This document shows, piece after piece, positions 42,667 to 49,787 of a DNA stretch of 64,000 nt (positions are counted from its first letter, which is position 1; each line of letters starts with the position of its first letter). Origin of the DNA: Nocardioides phosphati (lineage in GTDB: Bacteria > Actinomycetota > Actinomycetes > Propionibacteriales > Nocardioidaceae). The notes beneath the pieces were generated by a model. The model worked only from the letters and a program-made list of their open reading frames with translations. It was not told the origin of the DNA and made no database searches. A program made the translations under genes and the position numbers. Location of the stretch: positions 331,949 to 395,948 of the forward strand of contig NZ_BMNI01000001.1 in assembly GCF_014646375.1 (NCBI RefSeq), written 5' to 3'.

Positions 42667-43306
42667 CGCTGAGCGTGTGCGGCAGGGCCGCGCGGTGGCT
42701 GAGCTGCTGCACGGCGCGACGCGCGTTGTCCGTGATCGTCGCCCAGTCGTGGGCCTTGATCAGGTCCGCGGGCGCGATCCAGGTGCCGCCGACGGCGTCG
42801 ACGTTGGGCAGCGCGAGGTAGCGCGCGGCGTTCTCGAGGGTGATGCCGCCGGTCGCGCAGAAGCGCAGGCGGGGAAGCGGGCCCTCGAGGGCGCCGAGGT
42901 ACGCCGGACCACCGGCCGCCTCGGCCGGGAAGAACCGGACCTCGGTGAGGCCGCGCTCCTGCAGCTCCATCGCCTCGCCGGCGGTGGAGCAGCCCGGGAG
43001 GTAGGGGATGCCGGTGGCGAGGATGCCGTCGAGCAGGGCCGGGGTGGGGCCCGCGGAGGCGACGAACGCAGCGCCGACGCTCGCGGCCAGCACGGCCTGC
43101 GCGGTGCGCGTGATGGTGCCGGCGCCGACGACGATGTCGGGGACCTCGGTGGCGATCCGCTCGATGCTGACGAGGGAGGCGCTGGTGCGCGCCGCGACCT
43201 CGACGACACCGATGCCTCCGTCGAGGAGGGCACGCGCGACGTCCACCGCGCGGCTCGGGTCTTCGAGAACGACTGCGGGGATGACAGGGCTGGTGAGGAT
43301 GGTCAT
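42662..43306 (-). CDS. KDPG/KHG aldolase-like protein lacking the Schiff-base lysine
   Basis: The 214-residue protein has the Eda fold landmarks: VVEVAART (catalytic Glu region), GAGTITRTAQA, PYLPGCSTAGEA, FFPAEAAGG and FCATGGI. The residue before FFPAE is Arg (codon CGG), where KDPG aldolases have the Schiff-base lysine (KFFPAE). Normal aldol cleavage of 2-keto-3-deoxy-6-phosphogluconate would then be lost or altered. No edd or other Entner-Doudoroff gene is near. The ATG at 43306 was chosen over an upstream one because homology begins there. A TATGCT at 43346-43341 may be its -10. Confidence 0.75.
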   Translation of the reverse strand: MTILTSPVIPAVVLEDPSRAVDVARALLDGGIGVVEVAARTSASLVSIERIATEVPDIVVGAGTITRTAQAVLAASVGAAFVASAGPTPALLDGILATGIPYLPGCSTAGEAMELQERGLTEVRFFPAEAAGGPAYLGALEGPLPRLRFCATGGITLENAARYLALPNVDAVGGTWIAPADLIKAHDWATITDNARRAVQQLSHRAALPHTLSA

Positions 43307-43392
43307 GTGACTACGGTCGCCTACTTTTGCGCGCGAAGCAAGCATAAGTAGGGATGAATCTGGCGTAATGCCGCGGAGGCGCGAGGCCCGAT

Positions 43393-43421
43393 TTGGAGTC
43401 GCGGAGTCGATGCCCTAAGGT
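43393..43421 (+). promoter_or_regulatory. promoter of tRNA-fMet
   Basis: -35 TTGGAG (43393-43398), a 17-bp spacer and -10 TAAGGT (43416-43421) end 12 nt before the tRNA. Confidence 0.65.
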
Positions 43422-43433
43422 TGTGTTCACCGA

Positions 43434-43507
43434 CGCGGGGTGGAGCAGCTCGGTAGCTCGCTGGGCTCATAACCCAGAGGTCGTTGGTTCAAATCCAGCC
43501 CCCGCTA
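43434..43507 (+). tRNA. initiator tRNA-fMet (CAU)
   Basis: The 74-nt sequence folds as a cloverleaf with anticodon CAT in the loop CTCATAA. The anticodon stem carries the three G:C pairs of initiators (GGG/CCC). The 1:72 position is an unpaired C:T, as in mycobacterial initiator tRNA. The 3' CCA is not encoded (ACGA follows). Its 3' end is the probable attachment site of the neighbouring integrative element. Confidence 0.95.
43483..43507 (+). other. putative attL (tRNA 3' end)
   Basis: The integrase and excisionase-like genes begin 182 bp after this tRNA and the following 20 kb is accessory DNA. The T-arm/acceptor 3' half (43483-43507) is the usual core for tRNA-targeting integrases. No second copy was found inside the window, so attR should lie to the right. 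Confidence 0.5.
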
Positions 43508-43512
43508 CGAAA

Positions 43513-43547
43513 TTCAGGCCTGGAAACGCTCAGTTTCCGGGCCTGAA
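43513..43547 (+). terminator. terminator after tRNA-fMet
   Basis: A 15-bp stem TTCAGGCCTGGAAAC / GTTTCCGGGCCTGAA with one G-T pair and a GCTCA loop lies 6 nt after the tRNA. Confidence 0.8.
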
Positions 43548-43567
43548 AGCGTTAGAGACTTGAACCT

Positions 43568-43589
43568 CCCTCCAAAAACCCTCCAAAAA
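43568..43589. repeat. two tandem 11-bp repeats near attL
   Basis: CCCTCCAAAAA occurs twice head to tail. A-tract repeats close to an attachment site are typical arm-type sites for integrase or excisionase. Confidence 0.75.
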
Positions 43590-43689
43590 CTATGCGGTGG
43601 AGGCGCCTTCTCGGTCTCTGCTTCTGAGGTGTGCCGACTGGTTCCGGTTGACACCGGACGGTGCGGTTCCACGAGCACACCTGAGCAGC

Positions 43690-43920
43690 ATGGAGACCAC
43701 CACGCCAACGATGAGCGGCCTGGAGCCGCTCCTCAGCGTCGAGGAACTCTCGGAGTATCTCGGCGTCCCGATCAAGACGATCTACGACTGGCGACGCACC
43801 GGCCACGGCCCCTGCGCCATCAGGATGGGTCGCCATCTGAAGTACGCCAGCTCCGACGTCCGCGACTGGATCGCGCAGCAGCGCGAGCGACGGCCGGGCA
43901 CTCCCGCCGACAGGCGGTGA
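43690..43920 (+). CDS. excisionase-like helix-turn-helix protein (AlpA/MerR type)
   Basis: The 76-residue protein has a winged-HTH of the DNA-binding excisionase family: LSVEELSEYLGVPIKTIYDWRRTGHGPCAIRMGRHLKYASSDVRDWI. It ends 6 bp before the integrase gene, so the pair is one operon controlling excision and integration. The start is uncertain (ATG 43690 or 43711). A consensus -35 TTGACA lies at 43648-43653 with no clear -10. Confidence 0.82.
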   Translation: METTTPTMSGLEPLLSVEELSEYLGVPIKTIYDWRRTGHGPCAIRMGRHLKYASSDVRDWIAQQRERRPGTPADRR

Positions 43921-43926
43921 GGTGAG

Positions 43927-45120
43927 ATGGCACGCCCCCGCACGCCGATCGGCACGTTCGGCAACATCGAGTTCACCACGCTGCCCAATGGCGTCGTTCG
44001 TGCCCGGACTCGGGTGCGCGACTACGACGGCCGTGTCCGTCGTATCGAAGCCAGCGGCCCGACCAGGACGCTGGCGGAGCATCGTCTCAAGGAGCGCGTT
44101 CTCGATCGCACCAAGAGCGGACCCGGAAGCGATGAGCTGAGTGCCGATAGTTCCTTCCCGCATCTGGTGGCGGTCTGGCTGGAGGACCTCGACCTCGAAG
44201 GCCGGGTCGCGCAGACGACTCGCGACCTGTACGAACGCAACATGCGCCAGCTCGTGATGCCGGAGTTCACGAGCTACTCGCTGCGCGAGATCACGGTCGG
44301 CCGGGTCGACCGATTCCTCAAGCGACTCGCTACGGAGAAGAGCTACAGCACCTCCAAACAGGCCAAGACGGTGCTGAGTCTCGCGTTCGGCCTGGCCGTC
44401 CGGTACGAAGCGGTCCAGCGCAACCCTGTCCGCGAGACCTCCAAGCTCCGTAAGCCGGCTTCGACCACGAAGGCACTCACCTTGGCGGAGATCGACACGA
44501 TCCGTAAGGCCGTCAAGACGTGGAGGCGCGGGACCGGATTGTCGGGGCCGAAGCCGGATGGGCAGTTGGAGGCGATCATTGAGGTCATGCTCGGCACGTC
44601 CGCACGTATCGGCGAGGTGCTGGCGATCCGCAAGTGCGACGTCGACGTGACCGCTTCGCCAGCGACGGTGCGCCTGTGCGGCACGATCATCACCCGTCGT
44701 GGCGTGCCGACCTATCGTCAGGACCACGGCAAGTCCTCGAAGTCCACGCGCACGGTCGCTGTCCCGGCATTCACGGCCGACGTGCTGCGACAGCGCTTCG
44801 TAAGCGTCGCCAAGGAGGATCCCGAGCACCTGCTGTTCTGCAGCCGCAATCACACGCCGCTGCTGACCAACAACGTCCGCCGCCGTCTGCGCTCGGCACT
44901 CTCCCAGGTCGAGGTCAAGGGAGTCACGCCGCATTCGTTCCGGCGCACGGTGGCCACGGTGCTCGACCGAGCCGGGGGCGCGGAACTCGCCGCCGAGATG
45001 TTGGGGCACACCTCGTCGGACATCACCAAGGAGCACTACATCGAGCACGACGACAAGGTGAACCCGGTGACCGCCGAGATTCTGGAGTCGCTCGCTCCGA
45101 AGGGAGAAGGCAGTGACTGA
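43927..45120 (+). CDS. int: tyrosine site-specific integrase
   Basis: The 397-residue protein has an N-terminal arm-binding region and a core-binding SAM-like domain (~residues 75-175). The catalytic domain carries Arg in GTSARIGEVLAI (~228), HSFRR (~336-340), LGHTS (~359) and the nucleophile Tyr in KEHYIEH (~370). All catalytic residues are present, so the enzyme should be active. It targets the adjacent tRNA-fMet gene by position. The end overlaps the region before the AbiEi gene. Confidence 0.93.
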   Translation: MARPRTPIGTFGNIEFTTLPNGVVRARTRVRDYDGRVRRIEASGPTRTLAEHRLKERVLDRTKSGPGSDELSADSSFPHLVAVWLEDLDLEGRVAQTTRDLYERNMRQLVMPEFTSYSLREITVGRVDRFLKRLATEKSYSTSKQAKTVLSLAFGLAVRYEAVQRNPVRETSKLRKPASTTKALTLAEIDTIRKAVKTWRRGTGLSGPKPDGQLEAIIEVMLGTSARIGEVLAIRKCDVDVTASPATVRLCGTIITRRGVPTYRQDHGKSSKSTRTVAVPAFTADVLRQRFVSVAKEDPEHLLFCSRNHTPLLTNNVRRRLRSALSQVEVKGVTPHSFRRTVATVLDRAGGAELAAEMLGHTSSDITKEHYIEHDDKVNPVTAEILESLAPKGEGSD

Positions 45121-45125
45121 TCCCC

Positions 45126-45159
45126 TATCGTGTGCGATTCCGTATCTGTTTGATACGCT
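45126..45159 (+). promoter_or_regulatory. abiEi promoter with operator-like inverted repeats
   Basis: CGTATC (45141-45146) and GATACG (45152-45157) form an inverted repeat that overlaps the -10 TACGCT (45154-45159), 7 nt before ATG 45167. A smaller repeat ATCGtgtgCGAT lies at 45128-45139. AbiEi antitoxins bind such repeats and repress their own operon. Confidence 0.6.
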
Positions 45160-45166
45160 AGAGCAC

Positions 45167-45739
45167 ATGAATGTCAGGGATCGAGTGTTGGAGCGGGCTG
45201 CCGAGCAGCACGGGTACATCACCACGCGGGATGCTCGCGACCTTGACATCGACCCTACTCAATTGCGCCTGATGGCTGCCCGCGGACGGCTGGAGCGTGT
45301 CGGGCGAGGCGTCTACCGCGTCCCGATGCTGCCTCGCACCGAGCATGACGAACTCGCCGAGGCCGTCGCTTGGACGCTGGGGCGCGGGGTGATCTCGCAC
45401 GAGTCGGCGCTTGTCTTGTACGGGTTGTCGGACGTGAGCCCGTCGCGCGTCCACCTCACGGTGCCCCGCGACAACCACCCTCGCACTGCGGGCGGCGAAC
45501 TGTATCGGCTGCACCGCCGCGACCTCGACCCAACTGAGATCACCGAGCGTGATGACATCGCGGTCACAACGGTAGCCCGCACCATTCGTGACTGCCTGGC
45601 CAACGGCACCGACCCCTACCAGTTGCGTCTCGCCGTCGACGAGGCGGAAACGCAGGGCCTCCTACGGCGCACCGAGGCCGACGACCTACGCACCCAGATC
45701 GACGCGCGTGGTCTCGCCAGGAGCAAGCGGCGAGCATGA
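45167..45739 (+). CDS. abiEi: AbiEi family antitoxin/transcriptional regulator
   Basis: The 190-residue protein has an N-terminal winged helix (RAAEQHGYITTRDARDLDIDPTQLRLMAARGRLERVGRGVYRVP) and a C-terminal AbiEi antitoxin domain (VISHESALVLYGLSDVSPSRVHLTVP). It is the antitoxin of type IV AbiE systems; it represses the operon rather than binding the toxin. ATG 45167 was preferred over 45113 because of the -10 spacing. Its stop overlaps the start of abiEii (ATGA). Confidence 0.85.
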   Translation: MNVRDRVLERAAEQHGYITTRDARDLDIDPTQLRLMAARGRLERVGRGVYRVPMLPRTEHDELAEAVAWTLGRGVISHESALVLYGLSDVSPSRVHLTVPRDNHPRTAGGELYRLHRRDLDPTEITERDDIAVTTVARTIRDCLANGTDPYQLRLAVDEAETQGLLRRTEADDLRTQIDARGLARSKRRA

Positions 45740-46606
45740 GCGGCCGCTACGAGTCATCACCGGTGAACCTTCGGGCGCTCCGCGACCGGCTGACGGCCGC
45801 TGCGAAGCGGGAAGGTGTCGTCTTCGGCCGGCTTCAACAGCACGTCGGTGTCCTGGTCGTCACCCAGTTCATGGAGTCGCTGACCGACGAGCAGGGCGGC
45901 CCACTCCTGTTGGTCAAGGGCGGCGCCTCGCTGGAGTTGCGGCGCGGAATCCCCGGCTCACGTACCTCCAAAGATCTCGACACGGTCATCCGTGGTGACA
46001 TGCTCGCGGTCCATGATCGTCTCGCTGACGCGGGTGCCGATGGGTGGGAAGGTTTCACGGCGGTGTTCACGCCGGCGGCGCCGTTCGAGGTGCCTGGATT
46101 GGTCTCCAACCCGCACCGGTTCACCGCCAAGCTCAGCTATCAGGGCAAGCCGTTCGTCTCGGTGCCGATCGAGGTCTCTCCCATCGAGGCAGGCAACGCC
46201 GACGGCTACGACAAGATCGCCTCGGAGGCACTGGCGCTCGTGGGGCTGCCGATCAGTGCGGCTGTGCCGCATGACCTTGCCGTGGCAGATCGCGCAGAAG
46301 ATCCACGCCTGCACAGCAGCGTTGGAGCCGCCACGTACCAACGACCGGGCCCACGACCTCGTGGATCTCCAACTGCTGGAAGCGCTGGTGGTCGACGAAC
46401 CGCTCGGCCAGGCGAGGCAAGCGTGCATCGCCGTGTTCGAAGCTCGTGCACAGCACGACTGGCCGCCCATGATCGAAGCGCAGCCGCACTGGGGACCGAT
46501 CTACACCCGCGCCCTCGAAGGGTTGGACGAACTCGAACTGGCGCTTACCTTGGAGGAGGCCGTGGAGCGAGTTCAGGCATTCATCGACCAGATCGACGGC
46601 GCGTAG
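45736..46606 (+). pseudogene. abiEii: AbiEii nucleotidyltransferase toxin, frameshifted
   Basis: The first ~175 codons contain LVKGGASLELRRGIPGSRTSKDLDTV, the nucleotidyltransferase core of AbiEii (GGxxL and DxD). At about 46270 the frame breaks, and the rest of the family pattern (LPWQIAQKIHACT ... NDRAHDLVDLQLLEAL) continues in another phase to 46606. The total of 871 nt is two short of 291 codons, as expected for a 2-nt deletion between GTGCCG and CATGACC. The toxin is therefore probably dead, with an intact antitoxin, unless this is a sequencing error. Active AbiEii transfers nucleotides and causes growth arrest or phage abortive infection. Confidence 0.8.
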
Positions 46607-46608
46607 GT

Positions 46609-47913
46609 CTAGATCCCGATGTCGGGGCCGCCAGGGCGGTGGTCGATCGCGGCCTCGAAGTCGAGGCGGTTCTGCGCTGGACCCTTGGGTGGGTTGTGGT
46701 CCGCGGGCACCGGGCGCAGATCGGCGCGAACGAGGCGCAGCAATTCGGTCTGAACGGGGCCGGTGACGGGCTGCCACTCGCGCAGTGGCCCTTTGACCAG
46801 TTCGCCGTCGTCGTTCTCAACGGCGGGTATCAGGACGCGCTGGAAGTAGAGGCGTTCCATGATGCCGTATTCGACGGCGGTGCAGACCCGCTCGTCGATG
46901 CCGGCGCTGATGCGCATCAGCCGCCGCACCTGGGGAAAGTCGGCCAGGCCGTCGGCGGGGAGCTTCTGCATCCGCGCGGCTGCGACCGAGCCTTGGCCGG
47001 CGGCTGGTCCGCCTTTGCCGTAGAACCCGCCTACGTCGCGGGCCTGGTGAACGAGGCGTCCGTAGGTCTCGGCACGCCGTTGCCAGCGGGCCGCAAGGTC
47101 GGGGTCGCCGGCGTCGAGACGGCGCTTGGCTTCGAGTGAGACGATGCGTTGGGAGTCCATGATCACGCGCAGGCTCTGGGCGTCGGGGAACTTGATCAGG
47201 TGGAGTAGCAGGTTGTGTTGGGCTTGCAGGACGCCGCTGGCCCCGGGCAGGGCGGGGCCTTCGACAAGTCGTGAGGGTGATTTCCAGCCGCGTCCGTCGA
47301 TGGAGTAGTCGGGGTCGCCGTAGCCGGAGTAAGCCGCGCAGACCTCCGCGGCGCGGCCGAGACGGCCTGGGTCCTTCAACTGCCGCCAGCCGGGAATCCT
47401 GGCGTAGCGCCGGTCGAGGCCGACCAACGCGCGGGTGACTTCGGCGGCATCGTGGATCACGGTCATGCACTGGGCCTCGGAGAGTCGTCCGTAGCCGACG
47501 CCTGCGTCGAAGTCGTGCTCGCCGAGTGCGCACGCGCGGGCGGCTTGACGCCACAGGTCGACCATCTCGAAGCGCTGCTCGGTGACCAGTTCTTCCGTCG
47601 TCGGCAACGCGGCGGGGTCAGCCTTGAGGGAGGCTTCGAGGCGATAGCGCAGTTCCTCGGCAGGGCCGCGGGTTCGGCCGGTGGTCCCGTCGAGGTTAAT
47701 ACGCGGGTTCGCGGCGCGCATGGCCTGGTGACACCACACCAGCACCGCGTGGCGGTAGCGGGCGATCTGCTCGCCGATCTCCTGGCGTTCGGCGACTGTG
47801 GTGGTTTCGGGCACGGTGTGGAGGCCAGCGCCGCCGATGCGTTGCTGGATGCGGTGCTGGGTCAGCAGCTCGCGCATCGAGTCGCGCAAGAGTCCGGAGT
47901 TCTCGCCATACAT
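46609..47913 (-). CDS. unknown 434-residue protein of the mobile element
   Basis: I recognise no family. The protein is largely helical and soluble, with many Arg/Glu and Gln residues, a GGFYGKGGPAAGQGS loop and a Pro-rich C-terminus. It lies last in a minus-strand cluster headed by SSB and starts in a TGATG overlap with the gene before it. It ends 2 bp from the dead toxin gene. A DNA-maintenance role for the element is inferred from company only. Confidence 0.65.
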   Translation of the reverse strand: MYGENSGLLRDSMRELLTQHRIQQRIGGAGLHTVPETTTVAERQEIGEQIARYRHAVLVWCHQAMRAANPRINLDGTTGRTRGPAEELRYRLEASLKADPAALPTTEELVTEQRFEMVDLWRQAARACALGEHDFDAGVGYGRLSEAQCMTVIHDAAEVTRALVGLDRRYARIPGWRQLKDPGRLGRAAEVCAAYSGYGDPDYSIDGRGWKSPSRLVEGPALPGASGVLQAQHNLLLHLIKFPDAQSLRVIMDSQRIVSLEAKRRLDAGDPDLAARWQRRAETYGRLVHQARDVGGFYGKGGPAAGQGSVAAARMQKLPADGLADFPQVRRLMRISAGIDERVCTAVEYGIMERLYFQRVLIPAVENDDGELVKGPLREWQPVTGPVQTELLRLVRADLRPVPADHNPPKGPAQNRLDFEAAIDHRPGGPDIGI

Positions 47914-48209
47914 CAGGGCGCGTCCAGTTCGCGCGCGGCGTAGAGCATGTCAAGGACGAGCTCGACGGTCAGGCCGTCGATGCCGTGGTCGACGAAGTGC
48001 TCGATCGCCGACTCCGCAACGCCGAACAACACGTCGCCGTCGGTGACAAGGACCGGACTGATCGCAGGGATGAGGTCGGCGTAGATGAAGTCGATCTGGA
48101 GCAGGACGCGGTCGTACTCGATCGAGGCGTCGATGGAGACGGCGTTGTCGGCCAGGGCTGCGACGTACGAGCGCGCCTCGGCGAGGGTGATGGCGTGGGC
48201 GAGCAGCAT
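47913..48209 (-). CDS. unknown small acidic protein of the mobile element
   Basis: The 98-residue acidic helical protein (MLLAHAITLAEARSYVAAL...) is coupled to the 434-residue gene by TGATG. It has no recognised domain, signal or membrane span. A perfect palindrome lies 9 bp before its start. Small acidic proteins of this sort in conjugative elements can be DNA mimics or regulators; this is speculative here. Confidence 0.55.
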   Translation of the reverse strand: MLLAHAITLAEARSYVAALADNAVSIDASIEYDRVLLQIDFIYADLIPAISPVLVTDGDVLFGVAESAIEHFVDHGIDGLTVELVLDMLYAARELDAP

Positions 48210-48217
48210 GATGGGGT

Positions 48218-48229
48218 CCTATCGATAGG
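48218..48229. repeat. 12-bp palindrome before the 98-residue gene
   Basis: CCTATCGATAGG is a perfect palindrome directly upstream of the minus-strand ATG at 48209. It may be an operator. Its flank (CCCCTATCG on the minus strand) recurs before abiEi at 45122-45130. Confidence 0.55.
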
Positions 48230-48337
48230 GGTGGCTGACCATCCACCGTGGCGCCGGAGCCGAGTGACCTCGGCGGCAACTTGTGCTGGGTGTGGAAAAC
48301 CCGGTGGATAGGACGGCCGTGTGCGGCGGCGTTGGTC

Positions 48338-48919
48338 TCACGCGGCAGCGCGGACCTGTTCCTCGATGGCGCGTCGGGCTGCGACGTCGTCGCGGACGAA
48401 GAGGTAGAAGTCGGCTTTGCGGTCGACGACTTCGACCTCGGCGGCCGGTTCGATCGGGTCCTCGCCTGGCCAGACGGTCTGGCGGGTGCGCCGGTCGTGG
48501 TCCAGGCGCGTCCCGCACAGGGATACCCATTCGCGGAGTCGGTTCTTGGCCTCGTGGAAGTCGCGCAGCCACCCGATTGGTCCCGAGGGTGTGCCCTCGG
48601 AGTCGTAGGCGTTGAGCCAGTGGGTGTGCAGCGCGGACAGTTCCCACACCAGCTCGTCGTGGCGATGCCACAGCGGCGGTACGACGGTGGGCGGAAGGCC
48701 AAACGACTTGCGCAGCCAGTCGACCCACTCGTCGAGGTCCAACCACTCGACCAGCGCCTCGTCTGCCGTGAGCAGGTTCCAGTTGATCGGGCGTAGCGGC
48801 CGGTCGTCGTCGAAGTCGGCGGTCCCGAACACCTGGTCGGGACAGCCGTACTCCTCATCATCGACCGAGTCGCCGGCCTCGATGTCCAGCAGCGCGGGCT
48901 GGTCAATGTCGGTCCTCAT
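48338..48919 (-). CDS. unknown 193-residue protein (DUF4913-like layout)
   Basis: Tryptophan-rich central part (LDEWVDWLRKSFGLPPTVVPPLWHRHDELVWELSALHTHWL) with a charged C-terminus. The layout recalls DUF4913 proteins of actinobacterial conjugative elements, but I cannot confirm the match. It starts 10 bp after the SSB gene, so the two are co-transcribed. Predicted cytoplasmic. Confidence 0.55.
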   Translation of the reverse strand: MRTDIDQPALLDIEAGDSVDDEEYGCPDQVFGTADFDDDRPLRPINWNLLTADEALVEWLDLDEWVDWLRKSFGLPPTVVPPLWHRHDELVWELSALHTHWLNAYDSEGTPSGPIGWLRDFHEAKNRLREWVSLCGTRLDHDRRTRQTVWPGEDPIEPAAEVEVVDRKADFYLFVRDDVAARRAIEEQVRAAA

Positions 48920-48928
48920 GGCTCGGCC

Positions 48929-49360
48929 TCAGAGGCTGACGGCCTGGGGCGGCTCGTTGACCACCGTCATCTCGCCTGCCGGTGGGTCGGGCTGGGTCGC
49001 CGGAGTGCGGTCCACGACGTAGCGGGTGCGGGCGCAGTCGTGCCCAATACGCCGGGCGACGAACTGCTCACGGATCTGGCTCGGTACGCTGGGCCGCTCC
49101 TGCTCGTATTCGTGGATGTAGCCCGAGGCGACGATCTGGTCGCCGGGCTTGAACCGCGAGTACGCCCGCTCGGCCGTACGGTCGAAGAGGACCAGGTCGC
49201 AGAACACCGGGTCCAGCTTGGTGAACGACCCGTCGACCTCCTTGCGGTGCTGCTCGATGCCGACCCGGCAGTAGAACCGCGCGTGCCCCTTGTTGCCGAA
49301 GGTCAGCTCCGGCGCGGTGGCGACGAAGCCTTGGAGGCTCATCTGGGTGGGAATCGTCAT
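48929..49360 (-). CDS. ssb: single-stranded DNA-binding protein (element-borne)
   Basis: The 143-residue protein has the OB-fold pattern of SSB (LQGFVATAPELTFGNKGHARFYCRVGIEQ ... FDRTAERAYSRFKPGDQIVASGYIHEYE). It lacks the acidic DDxPF tip of the chromosomal protein. AGGAG lies 6 nt before the ATG at 49360; the GTG one codon earlier is less likely. It would protect single strands during transfer or replication of the element and heads the minus-strand cluster. Confidence 0.85.
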   Translation of the reverse strand: MTIPTQMSLQGFVATAPELTFGNKGHARFYCRVGIEQHRKEVDGSFTKLDPVFCDLVLFDRTAERAYSRFKPGDQIVASGYIHEYEQERPSVPSQIREQFVARRIGHDCARTRYVVDRTPATQPDPPAGEMTVVNEPPQAVSL

Positions 49361-49423
49361 CACTGACTCCTGACGTCGGGCGGTGCCCGGATGGCAGCCG
49401 CTCTCAGGAGTCAGGTGTGCGCG

Positions 49424-49612
49424 CTACTCCACAGAAGTAGGAACTCCCGGTGACGTGTCATCGCCGAACGCGCTCCGCATGCGCAGATCCTTGGCGGGAT
49501 CGGCAGGGGCGCAGCAGCCGGAGCCAGAGGAGAACTTGATCCGACCTGTCAGCCCGCCATACGCAAGCAGAGCCAGGAACAACAGGACGGGAACCCCGAC
49601 GACGACGGCCAT
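49424..49612 (-). CDS. small membrane protein with cytoplasmic Cys-Cys motif
   Basis: The 62-residue protein has one N-terminal helix (AVVVGVPVLLFLALLAYGGL) and a tail with GSGCCAPADPAKDLRMR. The adjacent cysteines suggest metal or thiol binding, in keeping with the copper genes that follow. TAGGGT ends 7 nt before the ATG at 49612. The family is not recognised. It is one of several small membrane proteins of this island with vicinal or paired cysteines. Confidence 0.6.
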   Translation of the reverse strand: MAVVVGVPVLLFLALLAYGGLTGRIKFSSGSGCCAPADPAKDLRMRSAFGDDTSPGVPTSVE

Positions 49613-49619
49613 GGAATCC

Positions 49620-49625
49620 ACCCTA
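49620..49625 (-). promoter_or_regulatory. -10 element of the 49612 gene
   Basis: TAGGGT on the minus strand, 7 nt before ATG 49612; it overlaps the stop of the upstream HMA remnant. Confidence 0.5.
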
Positions 49626-49787
49626 GGCGAGCGCGTAGCCGGCTTCTTCGACGGCGCCGCGGACAGCAGGGTCGAGGGGAACGTTGCTCGTCACCTCGAC
49701 ACAGCCGCTACCGGGGTCGACGACGACGCGCACCGCGACCGCGGCACCGCGCCGTAGGCTCGTGAGCTCGACTAGTTGACATTCGGC
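49623..49787 (-). pseudogene. truncated heavy-metal-associated (HMA) domain remnant
   Basis: The reading frame encodes VRVVVDPGSGCVEVTSNVPL followed by DPAVRGAVEEAGYALA. This is the second half of a copper-chaperone (CopZ/HMA) fold. The metal-binding GMTCxxC half is missing; upstream lies the end of another gene. Only a GTG at 49733 could start translation, giving a 36-residue piece. It looks like a deletion scar of a copper chaperone gene. Confidence 0.5.

Noticed and set aside
49383..49757. Plus-strand open frame over the small Cys-Cys gene and HMA remnant
   Set aside because: No ribosome site or domain; the minus strand has a membrane helix and HMA similarity.
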